A DNA stretch of 64,000 nt, from the NCBI RefSeq assembly GCF_024448985.1, contig NZ_JAMOII010000018.1:1-64000 (forward strand), given 5' to 3'. The notes under the pieces were generated by a model. It did not search any database. It worked only from the letters and a program-made list of their open reading frames with translations, and was not told the DNA's origin. The position numbers and the translations under genes are program-made. Positions 53,778 to 64,000 of this stretch are shown in pieces (the first letter of the stretch is position 1; every line of letters starts with the position of its first letter). This stretch comes from Stutzerimonas stutzeri (GTDB lineage Bacteria > Pseudomonadota > Gammaproteobacteria > Pseudomonadales > Pseudomonadaceae).

Positions 53778-55364
53778 TTACGCTTCGTCGTGCCTGTTCC
53801 GACCTTCCGATTCGCCGCTGCTGTAAGTCGATCCTGCCAGGTCCTCGCCCGGGGCGGCGCGACCTTCCAAGGGTGGTAGCGCCTTGGCCTTTTCGATGTC
53901 GACACCGACGCCGTCAGCCAGACGCTGACCGTAATCAGGATCGCAATGCCAGAAATGCCAGATCATCCGCAGGCAGATGTGTTCCGGGCACTCCTTGAGG
54001 TCAGCGGTGATGTTGGCGATCAGATCGTCGCGTTCCCAACTTTCGAAGCTGCGGTAGCGCTCACCCGTTTGTCGATAGTCCGCCTGGGCCTTGGTGGTCT
54101 GATAGCGACCGAGGTGCCCTTCAACCCATTGGTGGTAATCGTGAGTCGGCTTCGGTGCCTCTTTCAAGCCGCCCAGCGAGCTCGGCTCGTAGTTGATATG
54201 AGGATTTTCCCCGCCTCCATCGACGAAGTGCGCCATTGACCCGTCACGCTGATTGGTGGCCGCTGGCTTTTTCGGCGCATTGATGGGCAACTGCAGGTAA
54301 TTGGCGCCGACACGATATCGCTGGGTGTCGGAATACGAGAGCGTTCTGCCCTGCAGCATCTTGTCGTCAGAAAAGTCGATGCCGTCCACCAGCACACCGG
54401 TGCCGAAGGCAGCCTGCTCGGCTTCGGCGAAGAAGTTCGAGGGGTTGCGATCGAGTACGAGACGTCCCACAGGCAATAGCGGGAATTTGTCCTCCGGCCA
54501 GCGCTTGGTGTCATCCAGCGGATCGAAGTCGAGTTGATCATGCGGATCGTCGGACATGATCTGCACAGCCATTTCCCATTCGGGGTAATCGCCGCGCTCG
54601 ATGGCGTCGTACAGGTCGCGGGTCGCGTGGCCGACATCCTTCATCTGAATCTCCGCGGCCTGCTGTGCAGTGAGGTTCTTCACGCCAAGCTTGGGCTCGA
54701 AGGAAAACTTGCAGAGCACCGCCTCGCCCTTGTCATTGACCAGCTTGTAGGTGTTTACGCTGGAGCCCTGCATGTGCCGATAGTCGGCTGGGATTCCCCA
54801 GGGGCTCTTGACCCAGGTGACCATGTGCAGTGCTTCAGGGTGATGCTGGACGAAATCGTAGAAGCGCCAGGCTTCCTGACGATTTGAGATGGGATCCGGC
54901 TTGAAGGCATGAATCATGTCCGGGAACTTGATGGCGTCTCGGATGAAGAACACCTTCAGGTTGTTGCCCACCAGGTCCCAGTTGCCGTCCTCAGTGTAGA
55001 ACTTGATGGCGAAGCCGCGCGGATCGCGGGCGGTTTCCGGTGATTCCTTACCGCCGATCACGGTGGAAAAGCGCAGAAAAACCGGAGTACGCACGCCAGT
55101 GTTGGTCAGCACCTTGGCGCGGGTGTACTTGCTGGCGGGCTCATCGCCAATTTTGCCATAAGGTTCGAACCAGCCATGCGCCGCAGTCCCGCGGGCATGC
55201 ACGACGCGCTCCGGAATCCGCTCGCGGTCAAAGTGAGTGATCTTTTCGATGAATTGATAGTTTTCCAGCGTTGCGGGGCCGCGCTCGCCAACGCTGCGCA
55301 GGCTCTGGTTATCGCTGACGGGATGGCCCTGCCGAGTGGTTAGGGTCTTGTTTTCATCGGTCAT
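53778..55364 (-). CDS. monofunctional heme catalase (small-subunit type)
   Basis: The 528-residue protein has the clade features of small-subunit catalases: [20 protein letters not shown] (catalytic His56), [20 protein letters not shown], the Asn in [17 protein letters not shown], and the proximal heme Tyr in [19 protein letters not shown]. It breaks down hydrogen peroxide in the cytoplasm. The C-terminal tail ([13 protein letters not shown]) is short and acidic. Which named kat gene it is (katA or katB) cannot be told from the sequence alone. Upstream 129 bases separate it from the DUF2789 gene. Confidence 0.92.
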   Translation of the reverse strand: MTDENKTLTTRQGHPVSDNQSLRSVGERGPATLENYQFIEKITHFDRERIPERVVHARGTAAHGWFEPYGKIGDEPASKYTRAKVLTNTGVRTPVFLRFSTVIGGKESPETARDPRGFAIKFYTEDGNWDLVGNNLKVFFIRDAIKFPDMIHAFKPDPISNRQEAWRFYDFVQHHPEALHMVTWVKSPWGIPADYRHMQGSSVNTYKLVNDKGEAVLCKFSFEPKLGVKNLTAQQAAEIQMKDVGHATRDLYDAIERGDYPEWEMAVQIMSDDPHDQLDFDPLDDTKRWPEDKFPLLPVGRLVLDRNPSNFFAEAEQAAFGTGVLVDGIDFSDDKMLQGRTLSYSDTQRYRVGANYLQLPINAPKKPAATNQRDGSMAHFVDGGGENPHINYEPSSLGGLKEAPKPTHDYHQWVEGHLGRYQTTKAQADYRQTGERYRSFESWERDDLIANITADLKECPEHICLRMIWHFWHCDPDYGQRLADGVGVDIEKAKALPPLEGRAAPGEDLAGSTYSSGESEGRNRHDEA

Positions 55365-55493
55365 GACGGCTCCTGAAACAGGGGGAATGAGCTTTATTAG
55401 GCGCCACCTACCGAGAGGGGCTCGGCAAGACTGAAGCTATCGGACCGATAGACAAACTTATGTCGATGAAGCCTGCGATCGGTCCGGGCCCGT

Positions 55494-55745
55494 TCAGGAC
55501 AATTCTTCACCTTGCTCATGCAGGCGCACGTTAAGCTCGTCGACGACCGGCGCCCATTCGGCATCGTCCATCAATTGCTCCTTGAGAAACGAACCCTGAG
55601 CTTCGTTCCAAAATGGCGCTTCGGAGACTTTCATGTGGTTGGGGATTGGCCGATGGCGGGCAATGAATTCATCGATACTGGCCGGATCCGAGGGCAGACC
55701 GAGCTGTTCGAAAAGCGTACCGAGGTCTTTATTGGGTAATTCCAT
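55494..55745 (-). CDS. DUF2789 family protein
   Basis: The 83-residue helical protein matches DUF2789: LGTLFEQLGLPSDPASIDEF, IARHRPIPNHMKVSEAPFWN, and SFLKEQLMDDAEWAPVVDEL. The family is a small four-helix protein of unknown role found in gammaproteobacteria. The gene is in the same orientation as catalase. Confidence 0.85.
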   Translation of the reverse strand: MELPNKDLGTLFEQLGLPSDPASIDEFIARHRPIPNHMKVSEAPFWNEAQGSFLKEQLMDDAEWAPVVDELNVRLHEQGEELS

Positions 55746-55902
55746 GAGGGGCTCCGTCAGGGCTACTTAGAGGGTCCCGAGCCGCCTTGCTGGCGATCCG
55801 GATGTTCTAAATAGAGAGGATCGGGGCATGTACAGTTCAATGAAGTGCGTCGCGGTGGCGCTTCAGCATCAGGTTTGGACTGGCAACAGAGCGACGACAA
55901 AA

Positions 55903-55932
55903 GCCTGTCGTGCCAGGAGCGGCACGGCAGGC
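55903..55932 (-). terminator. rho-independent terminator of the 86-residue gene
   Basis: On the minus strand GCCTGCCGTGCC-GCTCCT-GGCACGACAGGC-TTTT forms a 12-base stem with one mismatch, 11 bases past the stop at 55943. The remaining sequence to 55746 is not coding. Confidence 0.75.
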
Positions 55933-55942
55933 AAAAATAGAA

Positions 55943-56203
55943 TCAAGCCGCTTTGTCGAACAGATTTCGTCCTTGACTGAGGTACTGGTCCACCAGCCAT
56001 TTGCCGTGCGCGATAGACGCCCGCTGGGCTTGTTCAAGTTCCGCCATGAAGGCGTGGCCGACAGGTAGCGCCATACGCCGGGTGGTTTGTCCTTGCATGT
56101 TGCTTATTCGGCAACCGCCGGCCCAAGGAGTCGGTGTGCCCGGATGTTCCATTACTTCAGCTGTAATGACGTGATCGCGATATTCGCATTGCATCATGGT
56201 CAT
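55943..56203 (-). CDS. hypothetical protein (86 residues)
   Basis: The product starts MTMMQCEYRDHVITAEVMEH and contains PGTPTPWAGGCRISNMQGQT, ending RNLFDKAA. It has no signal or membrane helix. AGAGGTG upstream at a good distance fixes ATG 56203, so the frame is well supported. No family is recognised with certainty; it resembles short conserved Pseudomonas proteins that carry a DUF of unknown function. It has its own terminator. Confidence 0.6.
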   Translation of the reverse strand: MTMMQCEYRDHVITAEVMEHPGTPTPWAGGCRISNMQGQTTRRMALPVGHAFMAELEQAQRASIAHGKWLVDQYLSQGRNLFDKAA

Positions 56204-56522
56204 GGTGTCACCTCTTGAACTGATGGCCGTGGCAATTCCTAAGCGATGCCGCCACGCGCCGATTGCCCCCCTCTCGTCAAGGTCCGCCACGAGCCTCGCG
56301 CGCCGGTCGTCGGCGCCCCTCGTGCGATACCTTCAATGGGTATAGCACAGGCATCGGAGATCGATAGACCCGGTGGTCGCGTTATTGCCAATCGGCAGCG
56401 ATGGGATTAGGTGGGATCGAGCGCTAATTGAGGCGAGGAGCAGGCATCGCGGAGCGATGCCTGCTGTTTCGATGGCGGCCATGCGATGAGGCTATCCGCC
56501 CAAAGTCACATGGCACGGCTGG
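56204..56522. other. intergenic region with a strong hairpin at 56439-56465
   Basis: This 319-base gap has no supported gene. AGCAGGCATCGC-GGA-GCGATGCCTGCT (12-base stem) at 56439-56465 is a likely terminator for the HPF-like gene on the minus strand. Nothing else was recognised. Confidence 0.6.
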
Positions 56523-56942
56523 TCAGGAGGTACGCAGTTGCTCGTCGGCAAGAAAGTCCGCCGCGAGCAGCGCATCCCTGTCCTGTACTTCGAGGGTTTC
56601 GCCTTCGATGGGCGTCGGCGCCGTCGCACGTTTGCTGCGCAGTTTGCCGAATTGATGCTTGAGGGCGTTGTTGAGCTTGTCTACGGCGCCATCGACGGCC
56701 AATTCTAGCGAAGCCGCCTTGTGCGTGACGGAAATCGGCTGCTGGCCTTTCGGCCGGGCCTCCATTTGGCAGCGCTTGTCCTGCGCGCCGGCCTTGGCGC
56801 CGTTTTCGTCGTTCAGGTGCACCACGACGCGTGTGACGTCGTTGTCGAATCGATCCAGCTTGTCAGCAACAGCGCCACTGACCCAGCCTACGAGACGAGC
56901 GCTTCCTTCGATGTGTTTATCGCTATGTACCTGGATTTGCAT
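56523..56942 (-). CDS. HPF/RaiA-family ribosome-associated protein
   Basis: The 139-residue protein starts MQIQVHSDKHIEGSARLVGW, then VADKLDRFDNDVTRVVVHLN and SLELAVDGAVDKLNNALKHQ, the beta-alpha-beta-beta-alpha pattern of the HPF/YfiA sigma54-modulation fold that binds the decoding centre and silences ribosomes. It lacks the C-terminal dimerisation domain of long HPF, and it is not beside rpoN, where the main Pseudomonas HPF lies, so it is an extra paralogue. GGGAGAG upstream supports ATG 56942. Confidence 0.8.
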   Translation of the reverse strand: MQIQVHSDKHIEGSARLVGWVSGAVADKLDRFDNDVTRVVVHLNDENGAKAGAQDKRCQMEARPKGQQPISVTHKAASLELAVDGAVDKLNNALKHQFGKLRSKRATAPTPIEGETLEVQDRDALLAADFLADEQLRTS

Positions 56943-57169
56943 ATATTGCTCTCCCTTCAACGCGATCTGGTAAACCACCGTTCAGCTGCAACGGTCAGGA
57001 CTAGCAATGCCACCGTTGGCGATATTAAGCAAGGCCAACGCAACGGCATGGCAAGCTCGACCGATGCATTTTCGGTACGGCGAAACGCTGCCAGCGAAGC
57101 GCGCAGGCTCAAGGGAGAGGGTCGTAGCGAAGTGCTGCAGTACGCGCAGTCAGCACGCTCGTTGAGCAA

Positions 57170-57952
57170 TCACTGACTGGTGGACAGCTTCTTCTTCGGA
57201 TAGATGTCATAACGGCTGGACTTGCCTTCCAGGCTGTAGCCCGGCTTGGGGCCGTCGATTGCGGGCGCTTTGCGCGGCCGCTTCACCACCACGCGGTGGC
57301 TGGCCAGCGCCAACGCCTGTTCCAGCAGCACGCCGGCGTCCAGGTCGTCACCGACGAAGGGGCGAAATAGGCGCATCTCCTTTTTCACCAGCGCGCTCTT
57401 TTCCCGGTGCGGAAACATCGGGTCAAGATAAATGACCTGGGGTAGCTCATCCTGCCACTGGCTCATCAACTCGATGGCGTTGCCGTGAAGCAGGTGCATA
57501 CGCGTGACGATCGGACGCACCTCGGCATCGTCTCGCGCTCGCGCCAAACCATCCTCCAGCAGTGCAGCGATCAGTGGCTGACGCTCGCAGAGCAGCATTT
57601 CGCAGCCCAGCGTCGCCAAGACGAACGCGTCGCGCCCGAGCCCGGCGGTCGCATCCAGTACGCTGGGCCGAATGCCGGGCTGAATCCCGACCGCCTTGGC
57701 GATCATCTGTCCGCTGCCGCCACCGAATTGCCGGCGATGCGCGGCGCCGCCTTCGATGAAATCCACTCGCACCGGCCCCGGCGCCTGCGGGCCGAGCAGC
57801 TGCAATTGCAAACCGCCCTCACCCAGCTGCAGAACGAATTCCGCCTCGTCCGCTTGCGTCGGTAAGCCCAACCGCGAGGCCCAGGCGTGCGCCTGCTCGA
57901 CGAACTCGGGGGCAAGGGCTTCGACACGGACCAACGGGGATGAGGCTGTCAT
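57170..57952 (-). CDS. rsmJ: 16S rRNA (guanine(1516)-N2)-methyltransferase RsmJ
   Basis: The 260-residue protein matches Rsm[40 protein letters not shown] (SAM-binding), [19 protein letters not shown] (the DPMFP catalytic motif) and a basic C-terminus ([18 protein letters not shown]). It methylates G1516 of 16S rRNA. The start at 57952 avoids a low-quality leader that would overlap the upstream gene. It ends a run of minus-strand genes from tsaB downward. The 227 bases after it contain no supported gene. Confidence 0.9.
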   Translation of the reverse strand: MTASSPLVRVEALAPEFVEQAHAWASRLGLPTQADEAEFVLQLGEGGLQLQLLGPQAPGPVRVDFIEGGAAHRRQFGGGSGQMIAKAVGIQPGIRPSVLDATAGLGRDAFVLATLGCEMLLCERQPLIAALLEDGLARARDDAEVRPIVTRMHLLHGNAIELMSQWQDELPQVIYLDPMFPHREKSALVKKEMRLFRPFVGDDLDAGVLLEQALALASHRVVVKRPRKAPAIDGPKPGYSLEGKSSRYDIYPKKKLSTSQ

Positions 57953-58007
57953 ACGGAGCTCGGAAGACGGAAACGCTGCATTTTGCCAGAGGCGATGCCG
58001 GCACGCC

Positions 58008-58700
58008 TCAGCGGCACATGCCGAAACCGCCCATATCGACGTGGAAATGATCATGGTGAGCGGCGTTGTATTCGGGGCTCAGGGTGATCTTGAACGCATC
58101 GCAGGCAGCTGCCTTTACTTGGCGCAGGAAGCGCGCCTTGTCGTCATCGCCGTTCCAGTCGCGCGCGACGGTTATGCGTGTGCCGTCCTGCAATCTGAAC
58201 CCAGCCAGATCTAGCGCGTTGGCCGAGGCATGCTGGCTGCGTCTGTTGCTGCGCGCGATATTGCGGCAGGCGAAGCTGCCGAAGTGGTCGACACGCACCA
58301 CCGGCTGGCCGAACACCTGCTGCGCCGCTGGCTGCAGCCCATGCCGCTCGAACAGCGCGTAGGCCGCAGCCAAGGGGCAGGTCGCTAGAAACGCGCCATT
58401 GAAGCGCACCGCCGAGCCGGTGACGCGCACCGCGTTTTCAACCGGACAGCCAGGTTGCGGCGTGCTGTCGGGGACTGCAACGTAATTCAGATCGGAGGTG
58501 GTCAGTGCCTGTTCGCAAAGCGCGCGGTCGTTTTGCAGGCGCTGCAGCTTGTAGGGGGTCAGTAGGTTCGGCGTCTCACGGATGTCCAGCGGTGCCCATG
58601 GATTCCACTTCGACGGAACGTCGACGTGACCACGCCACACCGCGTAAACGAACCCGGCGAGCGCGAGCAGAACCAATAGGAAGAAGCGGCCAAACGTCAT
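58008..58700 (-). CDS. extensin-like C-terminal domain protein
   Basis: The 230-residue protein has one N-terminal membrane helix ([17 protein letters not shown]) and a periplasmic domain that fits the extensin-like C-terminal family: [34 protein letters not shown] and [10 protein letters not shown]. The HAxANALDxxxF and HxDHFHVD pairs are the metal-ligand pattern shared with zinc D-Ala-D-Ala peptidases, so cell-wall hydrolysis is possible. It is in line with RsmJ (55-base gap). Confidence 0.82.
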   Translation of the reverse strand: MTFGRFFLLVLLALAGFVYAVWRGHVDVPSKWNPWAPLDIRETPNLLTPYKLQRLQNDRALCEQALTTSDLNYVAVPDSTPQPGCPVENAVRVTGSAVRFNGAFLATCPLAAAYALFERHGLQPAAQQVFGQPVVRVDHFGSFACRNIARSNRRSQHASANALDLAGFRLQDGTRITVARDWNGDDDKARFLRQVKAAACDAFKITLSPEYNAAHHDHFHVDMGGFGMCR

Positions 58701-58765
58701 GCTGGCTTTGGCAACGCGAGCGATTCAAGGTTGCAGTCCGCTTCGTCACGCAAAGCGCATCACAG

Positions 58766-59629
58766 TCAGTCGCCCAGCAGCGAAAGCTGCGACTCGCTCT
58801 GCATCGCAGGCACTGCCAGCGGTGGCAGACCTGGCAGACGCTGAGCGAGCTGATCGTGAAAACGCATGGCTAGATCCGGCGCCAGACGGTTATCCGGCGT
58901 ATGCAGATAGACATGCGGTTGTTTGCCCGCCTCGATCCAATCTGCAACTTTGTCCAGCCACGGCGTGAGAAAGCAGTCATTCGCCTCCAGCTCGGGATGT
59001 CCGACGAAGCGTACCTGCGGAGATTGACTGAACGCTGCGGGCCGCACCGCAAGCCGCGGCTTCTTGCTTTGCGCATGAAGCAACGCTGGATCGCGTGACT
59101 GGCAGCTGAACAGCGCACGTGTGTCCATGCAGATACGCTCCACGCCCCGCCCATGCAGCAACCGGTTCAGCGCGCGCTCCTCCTCACCCTTGGCAAAGAA
59201 GGCGGTGTGGCGCACTTCCACAGCAAGAGGTCGATTCAGGATCTCGATCACCTGCTCCAGCTCACCGAGACGAGCCGGGCCGAACGTGGCCGGCAGCTGC
59301 AACCAGAACGGGGCGACCCGCTGGCCCAGCGGCGCTAGCAGCGAACGGAACGACATGACCAGATCCAGTACGTCACGAAGGTCCGACGCTTGACTGATCT
59401 CGCGCGGCAGCTTGGCGCAGAAGCGAAAGCCTTCGGGCATCAGCGCGGCCCAGCGCTCGATCTTTTGCTCCGACGGCCAGGCATAAAGCGTCGTGTTGCC
59501 CTCGACGGTGTTGAAGACTGAGCAATAGCGTGCAATGAATTCGGACGCAGGCAATCCTGACGAATAAAGCGATCCACGCCAGGCAGCCTCGTTCCAGGAA
59601 GGGCAGCCGAGAAAGTAGGGAAGATCCAC
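58766..59629 (-). CDS. DUF72 family protein (second of two in the window)
   Basis: The 287-residue protein opens MDLPYFLGCPSWNEAAWRGS and shows the DUF72 blocks: NTVEGNTTLYAWPSEQKIER, FRFCAKLPREISQASDL, FWLQLPATFGPARL, LAVEVRHTAFF and QPHVYLHTPDNRLAPD. It is about 44 residues longer than the first DUF72 protein (29331-30062) and diverges strongly from it. Function of the family is not established. It belongs to the conserved minus-strand block between tsaB and rsmJ. Confidence 0.83.
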   Translation of the reverse strand: MDLPYFLGCPSWNEAAWRGSLYSSGLPASEFIARYCSVFNTVEGNTTLYAWPSEQKIERWAALMPEGFRFCAKLPREISQASDLRDVLDLVMSFRSLLAPLGQRVAPFWLQLPATFGPARLGELEQVIEILNRPLAVEVRHTAFFAKGEEERALNRLLHGRGVERICMDTRALFSCQSRDPALLHAQSKKPRLAVRPAAFSQSPQVRFVGHPELEANDCFLTPWLDKVADWIEAGKQPHVYLHTPDNRLAPDLAMRFHDQLAQRLPGLPPLAVPAMQSESQLSLLGD

Positions 59630-59644
59630 GCGATGCGCGACGCC

Positions 59645-60004
59645 TTAGGCGTAGAGATCCAGGCCGAGTACTTCGTGCGCATCGAGATCGGCACTGAAGC
59701 TCGCAGTGGTGCCATAGCTCTGCAGCGCCTGGGTCGCGCGGCTGGTCAACGGGCGCTCCATCATGGCTTCGAAGCGCGACGGCATGAAGTCACCGGGGAC
59801 GACCGAGGTGTAGTCGGTGGGCTCGTTTTGCGGACGTCGAACGAGATGTTCGTAAGTGGGGCCGTCCTGATCGGCTGGCGAAATGATTGATTGGCGCGCC
59901 TGCTCAACCGCCTTTTCGCTTTCGCGATAGGGCACCGGCACGTTTTCCCGCTGGGGAACGTACTCGATGGGATAAGCGGAAGGGGTAAAACCGTTGAGGC
60001 GCAT
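59645..60004 (-). CDS. conserved hypothetical protein (119 residues)
   Basis: The product begins MRLNGFTPSAYPIEYVPQRE and continues NVPVPYRESEKAVEQARQSI. It has no signal, no membrane helix and no recognised domain; proline-rich and probably partly disordered. AGGTGA closely precedes two consecutive ATG codons, and the second (60004) has the better spacing. It lies 15 bases from DUF72 and 63 from tsaB, so they probably share a transcript. Confidence 0.6.
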   Translation of the reverse strand: MRLNGFTPSAYPIEYVPQRENVPVPYRESEKAVEQARQSIISPADQDGPTYEHLVRRPQNEPTDYTSVVPGDFMPSRFEAMMERPLTSRATQALQSYGTTASFSADLDAHEVLGLDLYA

Positions 60005-60067
60005 CATTCACCTATACGAAGTGATGTCGACTCTAGCGAGCCGCCTCGGGATTGGCAATTCCGTTCG

Positions 60068-60745
60068 TCACCGTGCGGCCTTCGGCGTGGCGACGTTGTC
60101 ACGCAGGTAAATTGGCTGGGCCTGATCGGCTTCCACCGCTTCCCCGCGCTGCCAGCCAAAACTGGCGAGGTGCAGTAGATCCTCAGCATGCGGCAGCAGC
60201 GAGGCATCGACCATTGCGGGCTGGACGGCAAGACGCCCAGCGTAGCGCCAGCCCGTGCCGGCACCGAACCAGTTACCGGAGCCATTACGCGGCAAGCTGA
60301 CCTGTTCCGGAGGCAGTACGGCTTCGATCCCGGCCAGCTGCATCTCGCCTTGATCGGCGCGATAACAGCCCCAGTAGACTTCATCCATACGTGCATCGAT
60401 GGCGACCGCCACCTGCTCCGCGCCATGCTCACGTTGCGCCCGCTGAGCGATCGTAGCGAGCGTCGAAATCGGCAGCACTGGACGCTCTAGTGCGAACGCC
60501 AGGCCCTGTACCACGCCAACCGCGATCCGCACTCCGGTAAAGGCGCCGGGACCACGACCGAATGCCAGCGCATCGACCGCTGACAAGGCAATGCCCGCCT
60601 CAGCCAGCAGCGTCTGGATCATGGGCAGTAGCCGTTGCGCATGAAGCCGCGGAATCACCTCGTAATGGCTCAGCACGCGGCCGTCATGCAGCAGCGCGAC
60701 GGAGCAGGCTTCGGTGGCGGTATCCAGGGCCAGCAGCGTGGTCAT
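60068..60745 (-). CDS. tsaB: tRNA threonylcarbamoyladenosine biosynthesis protein TsaB
   Basis: The 225-residue protein matches TsaB (YeaZ): TLLALDTATEACSVALLHDG, PRLHAQRLLPMIQTLLAEAG, FGRGPGAFTGVRIAVGVVQG and ISTLATIAQRA, with the ASKHA-like fold but a degraded nucleotide site, as expected of the non-catalytic partner. It binds TsaD and TsaE to make t6A37 on tRNAs decoding ANN codons. It follows adk, as in Pseudomonas. Confidence 0.92.
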   Translation of the reverse strand: MTTLLALDTATEACSVALLHDGRVLSHYEVIPRLHAQRLLPMIQTLLAEAGIALSAVDALAFGRGPGAFTGVRIAVGVVQGLAFALERPVLPISTLATIAQRAQREHGAEQVAVAIDARMDEVYWGCYRADQGEMQLAGIEAVLPPEQVSLPRNGSGNWFGAGTGWRYAGRLAVQPAMVDASLLPHAEDLLHLASFGWQRGEAVEADQAQPIYLRDNVATPKAAR

Positions 60746-60839
60746 TGGCGGTTCCGATCAGTCAAAAAAAGGCGGCGATTGTAACAGCTGTGGGCTGCCA
60801 GTTCCGTTATGGACAATTCGGCTCGGCGTGAATGCGGTA

Positions 60840-60873
60840 AAACAAAACGGCCCGCAAGCGGGCCGTTTTGTTT
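60840..60873. terminator. rho-independent terminator between tsaB and adk
   Basis: AAACAAAACGGCCCGC-AA-GCGGGCCGTTTTGTTT is a 16-base perfect stem with A and T tracts at both ends, working for adk on the minus strand. Confidence 0.9.
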
Positions 60874-60884
60874 GCCTGGTGAAA

Positions 60885-61601
<717 letters not shown>

Positions 61602-61786
61602 TCAAAAAATCTGGCCTGTCGCCATGCGACAAAAGGTTGAACACGATACACAGCGCATAGAACGCAGACAAGCGGCGCCCATGGGCCTTGTTTGGCGAAC
61701 CGCACTCCGGAGAATGGAGACGGAAAACCGTCCCTATCGGGTCGAAACGACGTCGGATCGACACATCCAACCGACCTCGTATGCAT

Positions 61787-64000
61787 TCAGCCGGTGTTAC
61801 GCAGCCCCGCTGCAATCCCGGCGACGCTGACCAACAGGGCTTGCTCCAACGGGCTTTCCGCCGGGGCGCGTTGCTGTCGTGAACGGGCCAGTAATTCGAT
61901 CTGCATCAGATGCAGAGGATCGAGATAGGTGTTGCGCAGACTGAAGGCTTCGAGGGTCGCAGGACTGTGCGCAAGCAGCTCGGACTGACCAGTCATACGC
62001 TGTACAGCGGCCACGGCCTGCGACAATCTGTCACGCAAATCGTGCCCCAGCGACTGCAATTGCGCCTCGACCAGCCGCTCGTCGTAGCGACTGGCGATCT
62101 CCGCATCCGTCTTGGCCAAGACCATCTCGAGCATGTCGATGCGTGTGCTGAAGAAGGGCCAGCGCTGGCGCATCAGCGTCAACCGATCACCTTCGTCGCG
62201 CTTCAGCGCAGCCTCTAGCGCCTGCTCCCAGCCCAGCCAGGCGGGCAACATCAGCCGCGTCTGAGTCCAGGCGAATATCCACGGAATGGCACGCAAACTC
62301 TCGACGCCCCCTTCGCGGCGCTTCGACGGCCGGCTGCCCAGCGGTAAACGCCCCAGTTCCTGCTCGGGCGTGGCCTGTCGGAAGTAGTCGACGAACTGCG
62401 CATGATCGCGAACCACGCCGCGGTAGGCCTCGACGCCTGCCGCAGCCAGCTGATCCATGGTTTCGCGCCAATCCGGCTCGGGCATCGGTGGTGGCAGCAG
62501 GGTCGCTTCCAGGACCGCAGCCAGATACAGGCTGAGATTCTGCTCGGCGATATCCGGCAGCCCGAACTTGAAACGTATCATCTCGCCCTGCTCGGTGGTG
62601 CGGAAGCGCCCCGCCACCGACCCAGGCGGCTGGGACAAGATCGCCGCATGAGCCGGCCCGCCGCCACGGCCAACCGTGCCTCCACGGCCATGGAACAGCA
62701 GCAACTCGACCTGATGCTCGCGGCAGATATCGACGAGGCTTTCCTGCGCGCGGTACTGCGCCCAGGCCGCGGCGGTGGTTCCGGCGTCCTTGGCGGAATC
62801 CGAATAGCCGATCATCACTTCCTGCGGGCCGTGCAGGCGCTGGCGATAACCCGGCAGACCCAGCAAGCGATCGATCGTGGGGCCGGCATTGTTCAGATCA
62901 TCGAGCGTTTCGAACAGCGGTACGACGCGCATCGGCCGCTGCAGCCCCGCCTCTTTCAGCAGCAACTGAACTGCCAGCACATCCGACGCGCCGCGAGCCA
63001 TGGAGATGACATAGGAGCCAAGCGACGCAGCCGGCGCCTGAGCCACCACGCGACAGGTTGCCAGCACTTCGGCGGTCTCCTCCGAAGGCTGAAAATGCGG
63101 AGGCAACAACGGACGGCGATTGTTCAGTTCGCGTTGCAGGAAATCCAGGCGCTGCTGCTCGTCCCACTGGTCGTAACGACCGATGCCGAGATAGTCGGTG
63201 ATTTCAGCCAGGGCCGCGACATGCCGAGCGGAGTCTTGGCGGATATCGAGGCGCACCAGAAACAGGCCGAACGCGGCAACCCGCCGCAAGGTATCGAGCA
63301 AGGCGCCATCGGCGATCACGCCCATGCCGCAAGCGTGCAGCGAGTGGTAGCAGAGCTCCAACGGTTCGCGCAGCTCGCGGGTGTCCTGTAACACGGCCGG
63401 CGATGCCGGTTGATCAGGGCAACCGGCCCAGTCGCGCGTGGCCTGCAATCGTCCACGCAGCCGCTTGAGCAGTTCGCGATAGGGCTCGGCCGACTCGCCG
63501 CTGTGACGCAGCAGCTCTACGCTGGCGGTCTGCATCGACAGCGCGGTGATCAGCCCCTCGATATCGCGCAGGAACAGGTCAGCCGCCATCCAGCGCGCCA
63601 GTGTCAGCACCTCGTGGGTCACTTTCGCCGTCACGTTGGGGTTGCCGTCGCGATCGCCGCCCATCCAGGAGGCGAAACGGATCGGCGCGGCGTCCAGCGG
63701 CAAGTGCAGGCCGGTGCTGTGGCACAGCGCCTGATCGGTTTGTCGCAGCACATTGGGCAGCGCCTGCCAGAGCGAGTTTTCGATTACGGCGAAGCCCCAC
63801 TTGGCCTCTTCCACTGGCGTCGGACGGCTGCGGCGGATCTCCTCGGTATGCCAGGCTTCGGCGATCAGTCGTTGCAGGCGTAGCTCGATCTGCGCCAGCT
63901 CCGCCGCGCCGAGATCGGTGTGGTCACGCGCCGCCAGCTGTTCTGCGATGGCGTCGTATTTCTGGATCAGGGTGCGCCGCGACACCTCCGTCGGATGGGC
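61787..64000 (-). CDS. ppc: phosphoenolpyruvate carboxylase (partial, N-terminus beyond window)
   Basis: An open frame of 738 codons runs from the stop at 61787 to the right edge. It begins inside the family motif AHPTEVSRR (catalytic His), so about 140 N-terminal residues lie outside. Further motifs are [64 protein letters not shown] (the catalytic glycine-rich loop) and the conserved C-terminal [10 protein letters not shown]. It carboxylates phosphoenolpyruvate to oxaloacetate to refill the citric acid cycle. Confidence 0.95.
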   Translation of the reverse strand, partial: AHPTEVSRRTLIQKYDAIAEQLAARDHTDLGAAELAQIELRLQRLIAEAWHTEEIRRSRPTPVEEAKWGFAVIENSLWQALPNVLRQTDQALCHSTGLHLPLDAAPIRFASWMGGDRDGNPNVTAKVTHEVLTLARWMAADLFLRDIEGLITALSMQTASVELLRHSGESAEPYRELLKRLRGRLQATRDWAGCPDQPASPAVLQDTRELREPLELCYHSLHACGMGVIADGALLDTLRRVAAFGLFLVRLDIRQDSARHVAALAEITDYLGIGRYDQWDEQQRLDFLQRELNNRRPLLPPHFQPSEETAEVLATCRVVAQAPAASLGSYVISMARGASDVLAVQLLLKEAGLQRPMRVVPLFETLDDLNNAGPTIDRLLGLPGYRQRLHGPQEVMIGYSDSAKDAGTTAAAWAQYRAQESLVDICREHQVELLLFHGRGGTVGRGGGPAHAAILSQPPGSVAGRFRTTEQGEMIRFKFGLPDIAEQNLSLYLAAVLEATLLPPPMPEPDWRETMDQLAAAGVEAYRGVVRDHAQFVDYFRQATPEQELGRLPLGSRPSKRREGGVESLRAIPWIFAWTQTRLMLPAWLGWEQALEAALKRDEGDRLTLMRQRWPFFSTRIDMLEMVLAKTDAEIASRYDERLVEAQLQSLGHDLRDRLSQAVAAVQRMTGQSELLAHSPATLEAFSLRNTYLDPLHLMQIELLARSRQQRAPAESPLEQALLVSVAGIAAGLRNTG

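Noticed and set aside
62402-63391. A 329-codon plus-strand open frame across ppc
   Set aside because: Shadow of ppc with no protein-like features.

Overview
The window looks like chromosomal DNA of a GC-rich gammaproteobacterium of the Pseudomonadaceae, most likely the Pseudomonas stutzeri group (Stutzerimonas). This is inferred from gene content and order: ppc-adk-tsaB with rsmJ downstream, glpF-glpK-glpR-glpD, an RlhA and a BdlA-like chemoreceptor, and several Pseudomonas-type DUF proteins. No rRNA, tRNA, CRISPR array, phage or complete insertion sequence was seen. The genes at both ends (a SAM methyltransferase on the left, ppc on the right) run off the window.

Region by region: 0-12 kb is accessory. 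It holds two orphan curlin-repeat (functional amyloid-like) secreted proteins about 9 kb apart, with an RNA methyltransferase, two regulator/oxidoreductase divergent pairs (TetR/DUF2855 and HxlR/SDR), a small cysteine-containing exported peptide, a MAPEG protein, an atypical ion channel, an EamA transporter of visibly lower GC, a GST and several tiny proteins. 12.7-19.3 kb is an iron-uptake cassette: OmpR-type response regulator, histidine kinase, Fur-box-like site, TonB receptor, then DUF3649, PepSY and DUF3325 inner-membrane proteins. 19.5-25.9 kb carries a voltage-gated-like K+ channel, RlhA, an RlpA-like lipoprotein, a soluble PAS-PAS chemoreceptor and SotB. 26-38 kb mixes stress genes (SDR, YflT-like), a dienelactone hydrolase, a DUF72 protein, an acyltransferase divergent from a tandem pair of beta-lactamase-fold serine hydrolases, and a Suv3-like RNA helicase. 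MITE-like and REP-like repeats are scattered through it.

38.1-43.9 kb is the glycerol regulon: facilitator, kinase, DeoR repressor and glycerol-3-phosphate dehydrogenase, with candidate GlpR sites before glpF and glpD. 44-47.4 kb is a phosphate neighbourhood: Na/Pi symporter, small coiled-coil protein, PstS-like binding protein and PPK2. 47.6-56.9 kb holds PpiC, a SpoIIAA-like protein, a CAP-domain protein, TauE/SafE, MscS, DUF3597, an inositol-monophosphatase-like enzyme, catalase and an HPF-like protein. 57-64 kb is a conserved, mostly co-oriented minus-strand block from ppc to rsmJ.

The most unusual signals are the orphan curlin pair without csgE/F/G in view, the hydrolase pair sharing a conserved YGELHP motif and two cysteines not expected of ordinary class A beta-lactamases, and two tandem arrays of about 170-bp units, each unit carrying one palindrome. 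One array begins at the glpR stop codon and fills the glpR-glpD gap.
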